Shown piece by piece: positions 57,823 through 64,000 of a stretch of 64,000 bases of DNA (position 1 is the first letter of the stretch; each line of letters opens with the position of its first letter). The notes beneath the pieces are model-generated. The model saw nothing but the letters and a program-made list of their open reading frames with translations, was not told the DNA's origin and ran no database searches. A program made the position numbers and the translations under genes. The DNA comes from VAZQ01 sp963721005 (GTDB lineage: Bacteria > Pseudomonadota > Alphaproteobacteria > Rhizobiales > Xanthobacteraceae), in NCBI GenBank assembly GCA_963721005.1, contig CAVRHR010000002.1, positions 1-64,000 on the forward strand, written 5' to 3'.

Positions 57823-58074
57823 CTACCTCAGCACCCTCCAATTCGCACTTTCCTCTAGAGGCGCCTCCAATTCACGTCGCTTCACCATTCCGATAGTCGC
57901 CCGCGCTATCCTTTCGTTTGCTTCGGCATAGTTGAGAGTTCCGCCACTCCTGGCAACTAAGATCTTCTCGGCGGCAAAAGGCACATTGAGACTGCAGGCC
58001 CACGCTCCAGAATCAAGAAGCGTTCTAATTGCATCACGCACAGATATCTCGGATGCTTCATCTCTATCGGACAT
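57823..58074 (-). CDS. Hypothetical protein
   Basis: 83 residues: MSDRDEASEISVRDAIRTLL, then DSGAWACSLNVPFAAEKILV and ANERIARATIGMVKRRELEA. Composition is protein-like and helical. The ribosome site is weak. No family recognised; could be a chance frame. Confidence 0.4.
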   Translation of the reverse strand: MSDRDEASEISVRDAIRTLLDSGAWACSLNVPFAAEKILVARSGGTLNYAEANERIARATIGMVKRRELEAPLEESANWRVLR

Positions 58075-58970
58075 TGAAATCTATCGAATCCAGTGGCAGG
58101 ACTATCCGATCGCCCTTGCGATTGACGAGGGAACCTCGGCCCCGAGTGTGCGCTGCGCGAATTGGCCGGGCCAAGTTTGATGAGGGTAACAGCAGAAGAG
58201 AGAACTGGCTAAAGCGGATTCTCTGCCCCAAGCAGGCGTGGGTGCGGCGGGCATGATTAACAGCATAGGCAAAGCCGAAGCTCCCACAGCAAGACCCGGA
58301 AGCCAGCGTACGTATGAGGGCGCAAAGTCCTTCGTCGCGCGCTGAGCCATCTGTCGGCCCTGTCCTCATTGCCTGCTTCAGCAGCGGAAATCCGCAACGG
58401 TGCAGCATCGGGGGCGCATCATGTGCGAGCGCGCGAAGCCAGATGTGGCGTTAGGGTCGCGAAATTTGGGACGCGACGGCGTGTCAATCCGGGCGCTGGA
58501 GCCTCTGCCAGCGCCGATGACTTCGGGGCAGGATGCTTGAGACGCCCGGGAGGCGCGCGGTCTCAAGGATGGCTTTCAAGTCGGTGGGCTTAGGTACGAG
58601 CGGCAAACGGCGGTCATGACCGCTTTTGCCAGGTAGTCCTTGGCGATTTCCCGACATCGGCTCAAGGTCGATGGTCGAACGACCCTCGCCACGCCACCCC
58701 ATCGCTCAGATCGTCGTCCGCGAACCTAAGAGCGGCGCCGAGAGCGTCATGGGGTGGAAGAACGGCAAGGCGTTTAGCGGGAAATGACTCCTCCGGTGCA
58801 TCCGGCTTCTCGGCGGAACTGATCTTGCGGCGTACGGCGGCCTCCTTGAGAAAATGACGGGCCGCTTCATTTCCCGCTCGATCAGCGCGGTAAACTGAAA
58901 AAAAACGTCGACGTTCCCACTGACCGGTCGCTCTTGGGTCGGCACGCTGGGGGTCATGCAATAAACGGCG
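58075..58970. other. Long stretch without supported gene
   Basis: About 900 bases. A minus-strand frame near 58102-58350 has a hydrophobic run (LAVGASALPMLLIMPAAPTP), and another near 58706-58990 holds FFQFTALIEREMKRPVIFSR, vaguely like a recombinase fragment. Neither has a ribosome site or a complete domain. Probably remnants. Confidence 0.35.
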
Positions 58971-59273
58971 TCATCCGTCGTTGGATGCATTGAGTTGATC
59001 GATGGAGATTCCGGCGTTCGCGGAGCGCTTACCGTCGGGCTTCCGTGACTTCATCGTGGTGGGCTCTCGTCCCGGACGTTTGAGCGCCGCGGTTCTGGCT
59101 TCGAACTCGGCCGCGATGATGTTTTGCAACTGCCTCAGGAGTCCTTTGCCGGTGACCTGCGTGGCGTAATAGCCTTCCGCGGTCAGCTTTTTCCTGATCT
59201 CGTCGACGGAGCGGCATTCACCGGATTGTGCAAGCTGGAAGGCCCGTTCGAGTTCCGTGACGCGCGCGTCCAT
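58971..59273 (-). CDS. Small hypothetical protein, paralog of the 55.8 kb gene
   Basis: 100 residues, MDARVTELERAFQLAQSGEC at the start with GGAGCG upstream. Core SVDEIRKKLTAEGYYATQVT and GKGLLRQLQNIIAAEFEART as in the other copy; the C-terminus differs (PGREPTTMKSRKPDGKRSAN). Both lie in matching direct repeats, so one copy came from the other by duplication. Function unknown. Confidence 0.7.
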   Translation of the reverse strand: MDARVTELERAFQLAQSGECRSVDEIRKKLTAEGYYATQVTGKGLLRQLQNIIAAEFEARTAALKRPGREPTTMKSRKPDGKRSANAGISIDQLNASNDG

Positions 59274-59280
59274 GTCGCTC
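58981..59280. repeat. Direct repeat, copy 2
   Basis: Partner of 55809-56105, same orientation, about 3.2 kb away. The two copies frame a block of small accessory genes. Confidence 0.85.
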
Positions 59281-60052
59281 CACCGCTATTTGGCCCCACT
59301 GCCATTTTCAGCCGGATACGTCCTACCAACGTATTTCCGGCTCCTTGGTTCCTGTGTCAGTTCCCGGACACTGGGTCCGCGCAGGCTGTTCGATCAACCT
59401 TATCGGTTTGCAGGGCCGAATTGCCGGACTTGCCGGGGAGGCCCCGCTCAGCACCAAGGCGGCGGGCAGGCCCGGCCTTGGATCTGTCGTCTCGCGGCCA
59501 GCAGCGCGGGATCTGTAGGGAACATTACTTTGGGGGGCGTTGGCCTGAGGGCTAGAGGGGTCCAAAAAAGTCGGGCTCGACGTGCCGGTCAAATGGCCGG
59601 GAAAGGCAGAATGACCGGGCGGGGAAACAGCCCGCGGATGAATTCAAGGAATTGTTCGCAATCCCGCCGCCCAGCCTGGACGAACTGTACGTCGACCCGA
59701 CCCTGCCCTGGCGGATCGGAGAGTGGATCAGCCTGGCGATGAACCGCGCAACCCGCCGGCCACGCCCGCGACGGTGAACCTCATGTCCGGGCGCGCAGCC
59801 TTTGGGCTGCGTCCGGTCGCACGGCAAGTCGTGGCTAAGGACTTCGGGGACGACTTTGCTCGCTCATCCGCGGATCTTTTGCCCTGATCGACCATATAGG
59901 CGGCGCCCAATTCGGCCAGGGCTGCCAGATCGCTCCGGCCTGACGTGAGTTTTCCGGGATTTGCAGGGTTTTATGGAAGACAGCAGGGGGGAAGGCGACG
60001 ACGAGGCATCCCCGTAAGCGCTCGCCGCGGCCGGCACGGAGAGAGGCTCAGA
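59281..60052. other. Decayed accessory region
   Basis: About 770 bases. One frame at about 59637-59777 (plus) reads EFKELFAIPPPSLDELYVDP and RIGEWISLAMNRATRR, which looks like real protein, but no start codon lies in frame upstream. It may be the 3' end of a broken gene. Otherwise nothing supported. Confidence 0.35.
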
Positions 60053-60472
60053 CTAGCTCTGCGCCGGGCGAATAAGCGTGAGCGGGGTTCGGCCATCTTT
60101 ACGATAGACCGCGAAATCGGAATCGAGCGTCAGCACCGCGTGCCGCTCATAGATTTCGGCCATCCGCACGATGCACGCATCGGCGAGCGACATTGGCCTG
60201 TCCCGATACTTTTGATGGAGCGTAAGCAGCGCAGGAACATGCTCGTCGATGCGGAACGCGATCTTGAGCGCACCATTTTCGAGAAGCCCGAATAGTGCAT
60301 CCTGCGCCCTGGAAAAGCGTGCGAGCAGATGCATGGCCTCGGCCAACACCGGCTCACACACGAGCAACGGTGGACGCAGGTCCGCGACCTGCTCGGCTAC
60401 CCAGTGGTGGTGCCGCTCCGCCCGGTCGAGAAACGCGACCAACGGTCCCGTATCAAGGATGGCGTTGCGCAT
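60053..60472 (-). CDS. PIN-domain toxin, VapC type
   Basis: 139 residues from the ATG at 60472. PIN fold: AILDTGPLVAFLDRAERHHH (first Asp), VCEPVLAEAMHLLAR (Glu), PMSLADACIVRMAEI (Asp pair region) and AVLTLDSDFAVYRK (last Asp). These four acidic positions bind Mg/Mn in the RNase site. It overlaps the upstream antitoxin gene by 20 nt. Expected action: cleavage of RNA when free of its antitoxin. Confidence 0.88.
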   Translation of the reverse strand: MRNAILDTGPLVAFLDRAERHHHWVAEQVADLRPPLLVCEPVLAEAMHLLARFSRAQDALFGLLENGALKIAFRIDEHVPALLTLHQKYRDRPMSLADACIVRMAEIYERHAVLTLDSDFAVYRKDGRTPLTLIRPAQS

Positions 60473-60713
60473 CACGGCCGAAACCCGTGAGGTGCTCGGG
60501 ATTCGAAGCAAGGTCCGGAATGCCGGTATCGACCGCTCCGCGGGCGCCCTCCATCAACTCGGCTAGGCTGTGAGGACGAGATGTTTCGCGCGAAGCCTCG
60601 AGCACGAGCCGTAATCCCTCTTCGACCAAGTCCTTGAGCTTGCGGCCGCGCAGGGCGGCCTCGGACTTGGCGCGCCGGTAGAGGTCGTCTGGGACTTCGA
60701 CTGTGGTTTTCAT
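60453..60713 (-). CDS. Antitoxin of the VapC-type toxin, ribbon-helix-helix-like
   Basis: 86 residues. The N-terminus MKTTVEVPDDLYRRAKSEAA with LRGRKLKDLVEEGLRLVLEA is a ribbon-helix-helix/VapB-like DNA-binding unit. The C-terminal part is the likely toxin-binding tail. It overlaps the toxin gene, as usual for these pairs. An inverted repeat 26 bp upstream is a candidate operator for autoregulation. Confidence 0.85.
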   Translation of the reverse strand: MKTTVEVPDDLYRRAKSEAALRGRKLKDLVEEGLRLVLEASRETSRPHSLAELMEGARGAVDTGIPDLASNPEHLTGFGRDAQRHP

Positions 60714-60738
60714 AGCGCGCTCTCATGTTGGCATAAAA

Positions 60739-60758
60739 CCATAAACCCATATTTATGG
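60739..60758 (-). promoter_or_regulatory. Candidate operator of the toxin-antitoxin operon
   Basis: Perfect 7-bp inverted repeat CCATAAA (60739-60745) / TTTATGG (60752-60758) with a 6-bp spacer, in an A/T-rich pocket 26 bp upstream of the antitoxin ATG. Position and symmetry fit binding by a ribbon-helix-helix dimer. Confidence 0.5.
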
Positions 60759-60826
60759 GAAAACCCTCAAGAGGGCAAGCATAATTTGGGTATTCGACAA
60801 TCAGCGCGGGTGAGACGCCCGCGGGA

Positions 60827-61069
60827 TCAACGTTTCCCCGTTTGCATACGGACGCCGATTTCGCCGGCGTCATCCTCGGTGAAGCGAATGCCGGCCTCCT
60901 CAAGGGCCGTTTGAAGCTTGAGGATGGTGGAGAAGTTCCCCTTCACCACCCCCTTAGTTTGCTCAATCCGCTGAAGCGTCGCCAGGCTGATGCCCGCGAA
61001 CTGGGCAAGGTTGGCTTGGCTCCAGCCGAGGAGCGCCCGGGCCGCCCGGATTTGAGACGAATGTCGCAT
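60827..61069 (-). CDS. Xre-family transcriptional regulator
   Basis: 80 residues from the ATG at 61069; a TTG at 61105 would add twelve. Helix-turn-helix: QIRAARALLGWSQANLAQFA with GISLATLQRIEQTKG, typical Xre/Cro. The C-terminus LQTALEEAGIRFTEDDAGEI is the usual short tail of this class. Divergent from the exonuclease gene; the shared region has nested inverted repeats, so it probably controls the recombination module and itself. Confidence 0.88.
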   Translation of the reverse strand: MRHSSQIRAARALLGWSQANLAQFAGISLATLQRIEQTKGVVKGNFSTILKLQTALEEAGIRFTEDDAGEIGVRMQTGKR

Positions 61070-61098
61070 CGATTTCACTTTTCTCAATTCGATCCCGC

Positions 61099-61159
61099 TT
61101 GACAACGTCGCCGTTGTGAGTTATTTAAACTTGATATCAGGTTATATTAACTCATCAAG
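61099..61159 (+). promoter_or_regulatory. Promoter and nested operators between Xre gene and exonuclease gene
   Basis: TTGACA (61099-61104), 17 bp, TATTTA (61122-61127) is a strong sigma-70-like promoter towards the exonuclease gene. Inverted repeats overlap it: CAACG/CGTTG (61103-61116), GAGTTA/TAACTC (61118-61123 and 61148-61153), CTTGAT/ATCAAG (61130-61135 and 61154-61159). Likely binding sites of the Xre protein. Confidence 0.6.
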
Positions 61160-61217
61160 CCAGGCTACTGCCGCTATGTGATCGCTTGAGCCATCGAACA
61201 AACCGTGGAGGGTCGTC

Positions 61218-62054
61218 ATGTCTGAAATCTCGTTATCGAACGTCGCCACTCGGTCGGAGCGTCGCTCCTTCATCGGGGGCTCCGATGCCCGGGTCATCAT
61301 GGGTAGCGATGAAAAAGCCCTCGAGCGTCTTTGGGGTGAGAAGCGTGGGCTAGCCGAGCCGGAGGACCTCTCCGACAACCTGATCGTCCAGCTCGGCCTG
61401 GTGACCGAGAACCTCAATCGGCTCTGGTACGAGCGCAACACGGGGCGGACTATTGAATGCGTCCAGCATCGGGTTCGGCACCCAGTGCTGAAGTGGATGG
61501 GGGCCACCCTGGACGGCCTTATCGCCGGCAGCGGGGCGGTGTTCGAGGCCAAGTTCATGTTGCCCTGGTCGTTTTCCGAGGAGGGGGCCGCCGAGAAGCA
61601 CATGGCCCAGCTCCAGCACAATATGTGGGTGACCAATGCCGCGACGGCGGCGCTGTCGATCATCACCGGGGGCGGCAAATGGGTTGAGCTGACTATCACG
61701 GCAGACCCGCTCTACCAGCACCTGCTGTTGACCGCCGAGAAGAAGTTCTGGCGTTGCGTCGAGAACGGTGATCCTCCTCGCCTCTTCGGCGTCGAGCCGC
61801 CCCGGCCCCGCATCGCGGCCATTCGCAGCGTGGATATGAGTTCGTCCAATGCCTGGGCCGATCTTGCCGGGGTGTTTTGCCGGACCCGGTCGGCCTTTCT
61901 GGAGCACGAGAGCGCCAAGGCGGAACTCAAGGGGCTGATGCCGGAGGACGCCAAGGAGGCCATGGGTCATGGCATTCGGGCAAAGCGGTCGAAATCCGGG
62001 GCTGTCAGCTTCGATATGCTGAGCCAGGAGGCAGTCCATGCACCGCTCCAGTGA
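61218..62054 (+). CDS. YqaJ-type phage recombination exonuclease
   Basis: 278 residues. N-terminal SFIGGSDARVIMGSDEKALE is the start of the YqaJ/lambda-exonuclease family. The PD-(D/E)XK core is visible: LGLVTENLNRLWYERNTG, MGATLDGLIAGSGAVFEAKF (Asp...Glu-x-Lys) and HMAQLQHNMWVTNA (Gln/His motif). It digests double-stranded ends 5' to 3' to give single strands for the annealase encoded next, with which it overlaps by 17 nt. A phage or island recombination gene. Confidence 0.85.
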   Translation: MSEISLSNVATRSERRSFIGGSDARVIMGSDEKALERLWGEKRGLAEPEDLSDNLIVQLGLVTENLNRLWYERNTGRTIECVQHRVRHPVLKWMGATLDGLIAGSGAVFEAKFMLPWSFSEEGAAEKHMAQLQHNMWVTNAATAALSIITGGGKWVELTITADPLYQHLLLTAEKKFWRCVENGDPPRLFGVEPPRPRIAAIRSVDMSSSNAWADLAGVFCRTRSAFLEHESAKAELKGLMPEDAKEAMGHGIRAKRSKSGAVSFDMLSQEAVHAPLQ

Positions 62055-63270
62055 ATCAATTGGCACCATCGCGGGGGCGCTGGCCAAGGCGCAGGCCGAG
62101 CTCTCCAACCCGGAGAAGTCGCTCACGGCCACCATCCGGTCACCGTTCCCACGGGAGACCGACCGGACGTTCCGCTATGCCTCGCTATCGAGCGGGCTCG
62201 ATATCGTCCGCAAGACCCTGGGCAAGCACGAGATCGCGACCGTGCAGACCACGGCGATCGACGAGGCCGGGCTTATTCGGCTGACCACGGTGCTCGCCCA
62301 TTCGTCGGGCGAATGGGTCTCCTCCGACTGGCCGGTGTGCCCGGTCAGCGAGACCTCGGCCCCCCATCGGATGGGCGCGGCCCTGACCTATGCACGGCGC
62401 TATGCGCTGTTCACCCTGGTGGGAATCGCCGGCGAGGACGACCTCGATGCTCCGGATCTCGGGGCTGTCCCGAAGGCCGGCCCCGATCAGCCCGCCCTCC
62501 CCAAAGGGCAAAAGTTGAACGGGCATGCCCTTCCCGGCGCCGGCCCCGCTCCGGCGGGTCCCCGGCGCAAAGCACCGCCAGCCCATCCTGCGAGGCCGGT
62601 TCTGGCCCCCGATCAGTCGGCAGCGTTGCGGGATCGGCTGGTGGCCGAACTCGCCGGACTGCAATCCGCCGACGAGGCAGCCAGCTGGGCCCATCGGAGC
62701 TTGCCCGCCAAGAACACACTGACGGCCGCCGATGCCGAACTTGTTGAAGCGGGCTTCCGAACGCTGCTCGCGACATTCAGCGGTAGGGAGCCCGCCAAAG
62801 GGCCGCACACAGCCCTCCAGAGGCTGCCGGGGGTGCCGGCCGACATCCCTAACCCCGAATCCGAGGCGCGGTCAGCGGCGAGCGCAGAGGCAACCAGCGG
62901 CGGCGACGTCCACCCCGCGGGCAAGACCATTCGCTTGCGCGACAAGGACCACCTGAAATTCGTGTCCAAGCAAGCCTGTGTCGTATGCGGCCGCGAGCCC
63001 TCCGACGCGCACCATATTCGGTTTGCGCAGCCGCGTGCGTTGGGACGCAAAGTCAGCGATGAATTCACGGTGCCGGTTTGCCGCCTTCATCATCGCGAGT
63101 TGCACCGACAGGGAGACGAGGCGGCGTGGTGGACGGGTCTCAAGATCGATCCTGTGCCGATTGCGTTCGCGCTCTGGCGAAGCACGCATCGTGACGGTGC
63201 GTTTAGTAGCCCGGCAGTCGGGGGCATGCAGAGTACGGTCGAGACAAGAAAGCGGGCCGCAAGCCAATAA
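62038..63270 (+). CDS. ERF-type single-strand annealing protein fused to an HNH/DUF968-like domain
   Basis: 410 residues. N-terminal 140: ERF family, SLTATIRSPFPRETDRTFRY, SSGLDIVRKTLGKHEIATVQ, GAALTYARRYALFTLVGIAG. Then a Pro/Ala-rich linker and a helical middle part. Residues about 305-375 hold QACVVCGREPSDAHHIRFAQ and FTVPVCRLHHRELHRQGDEA: CxxC, HH, CxxHH, the metal-binding pattern of DUF968/HNH-like nucleases. ERF proteins anneal strands prepared by the exonuclease. Fusion with a nuclease-like zinc domain in one chain is notable. Possibly translationally coupled to the exonuclease. Confidence 0.85.
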   Translation: MHRSSESIGTIAGALAKAQAELSNPEKSLTATIRSPFPRETDRTFRYASLSSGLDIVRKTLGKHEIATVQTTAIDEAGLIRLTTVLAHSSGEWVSSDWPVCPVSETSAPHRMGAALTYARRYALFTLVGIAGEDDLDAPDLGAVPKAGPDQPALPKGQKLNGHALPGAGPAPAGPRRKAPPAHPARPVLAPDQSAALRDRLVAELAGLQSADEAASWAHRSLPAKNTLTAADAELVEAGFRTLLATFSGREPAKGPHTALQRLPGVPADIPNPESEARSAASAEATSGGDVHPAGKTIRLRDKDHLKFVSKQACVVCGREPSDAHHIRFAQPRALGRKVSDEFTVPVCRLHHRELHRQGDEAAWWTGLKIDPVPIAFALWRSTHRDGAFSSPAVGGMQSTVETRKRAASQ

Positions 63271-63534
63271 TTGGTTCAGCTTCCGTCGGTTGTCACTCCT
63301 CCGTCCTGCTCTCGCAGGCTCTGGCCAACTCATTGCGCTTGACGGAAAGCGGTTTGCGTGGCTTGGCGGGGCACCCGCTCCTGCCGGGCCATTATAAACG
63401 CGGGCCGTGTCTGTCTCGACTAGTTTCTCCGGCGTGCGGCGCATTCAAAGCCGGCGAAGCTAGGCGCCAACCAACCTTGGCATCACGCTTTGGCACAATT
63501 GTTTGCCCGTGTCGAACCGACCGTCACTCCATGC
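63271..63534. other. Intergenic stretch
   Basis: Downstream of the recombination module; no supported gene. Confidence 0.35.
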
Positions 63535-63747
63535 TTATGCAACTGGCCCGAATGGAACCCCGGTTGACGTGGGCATTAAAGCTCTACGTAATCCGCAGCA
63601 CGCGCCCCCCCAAGATGCCGACCACAATGCGTTGCAGCCGAGATAGCCCAGCTGAACAAATGTTACGACGATGACCCTTAACCAAACGATCCGCCAGATG
63701 CCCTCTGCGACCAGGACGCCGTTGGTAGCAATAAAAGCCAGCACCAA
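63535..63747 (-). CDS. Possible small membrane protein
   Basis: Up to 70 residues with two hydrophobic segments (VLAFIATNGVLVAEGIWRIV, VIVVTFVQLGYLGCNALWSA). The layout slightly recalls small rhizobial ExoX/SyrA-like exopolysaccharide regulators, but the start is a TTG without a good ribosome site and the likeness is weak. May be a chance frame. Confidence 0.3.
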   Translation of the reverse strand: MVLAFIATNGVLVAEGIWRIVWLRVIVVTFVQLGYLGCNALWSASWGGACCGLRRALMPTSTGVPFGPVA

Positions 63748-64000
63748 TCCTAGGGCTACAACAAGAATAACATCCTACGCCTTCTTCATCGAAGTTGCCA
63801 CCCAGGGCGCGAGCACCAAGGAAGGCAACTGCCCAGACGGCGCGATTACGTGTCCGTGGCCCTCCTCCTTAGTCGCCCGAACGGCTCGTCGACCCGCGGC
63901 CTTGGGAAGAAGGCAGGTCAGTCCAAAACGTCGCGTCGATTTCTCCTGCTCAATCGATCAGCATGTCGGCGCGGGCTAGCAGAATACGCGGGACAGTGAG
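63748..64000. other. Window edge, no supported gene
   Basis: No convincing gene to the end of the window. A short plus-strand frame (63671-63979) lacks motifs. Confidence 0.3.

Noticed and set aside
58484..58990. Serine-recombinase fragment
   Set aside because: Only a short weak likeness (FFQFTALIERE); no catalytic serine region or DNA-binding end found.
1..64000. tRNA, rRNA or riboswitch genes
   Set aside because: I saw no cloverleaf, rRNA core sequence or known riboswitch motif; a covariance search would be needed to exclude weak ones.

Overview
The window reads as chromosomal DNA of a GC-rich alphaproteobacterium, most likely Rhizobiales close to Bradyrhizobium. The grounds are the strong G/C bias at third codon positions, the split type II secretion (T2SS) cluster with a GspN-type protein, and several small proteins of a bradyrhizobial kind. 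This placement is inference from gene content; no rRNA or other marker gene is present.

Layout. (1) 0.1-11.2 kb: a secreted phospholipase C/acid phosphatase-like phosphoesterase (minus), then a T2SS locus read outward from a shared upstream region at about 5.1 kb. The secretin gspD and a prepilin peptidase are on the minus strand, gspE-F-G-H-I-J-K on the plus strand. (2) 11.2-26.8 kb: the rest of the T2SS (gspL, gspM, gspN) is scattered through an array of secreted right-handed beta-helix proteins (six recognisable copies plus a remnant, one copy inverted), with a truncated IS256-type transposase and a Sel1 fragment. (3) 26.8-41.2 kb: a tandem methyltransferase, a sulfotransferase, a giant sulfotransferase/coiled-coil/repeat/GT2/GT2/GT4 gene, asparagine synthetase, two methyltransferases and an acyltransferase. 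(4) 41.3-49.3 kb: a compact cassette (methyltransferase, radical SAM, polytopic membrane protein, dolichol-phosphate-mannose-synthase-like GT2, methyltransferase-epimerase-SDR fusion) bounded on the left by a broken copy of the end of the UDP-glucuronate decarboxylase gene that bounds it on the right. (5) 49.4-55.8 kb: a broken GT2, gmd, a Wzm/Wzt polysaccharide ABC exporter and two GT2 enzymes. (6) 55.8-64 kb: small hypothetical genes, a duplicated small gene, a VapBC-type toxin-antitoxin pair, and a phage-like recombination module (Xre regulator, YqaJ-type exonuclease, ERF annealase fused to an HNH/DUF968-like domain).

How it fits together: the T2SS would export proteins with signal peptides, plausibly the phosphoesterase and the beta-helix family encoded between its own genes. 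The second half builds, decorates and exports a surface polysaccharide or glycolipid: sugar-nucleotide synthesis (Gmd, UXS), glycosyl, methyl, sulfo and acyl transfer, and Wzm/Wzt export.

Caveat: many conserved genes are broken only by +1/-1 shifts while their protein sequence carries on in another frame. This is densest at 30-38 kb. It points to either indel errors in the assembly or decay by indels, and I cannot tell which from one sequence. For these genes I give whole-gene coordinates with approximate shift positions.
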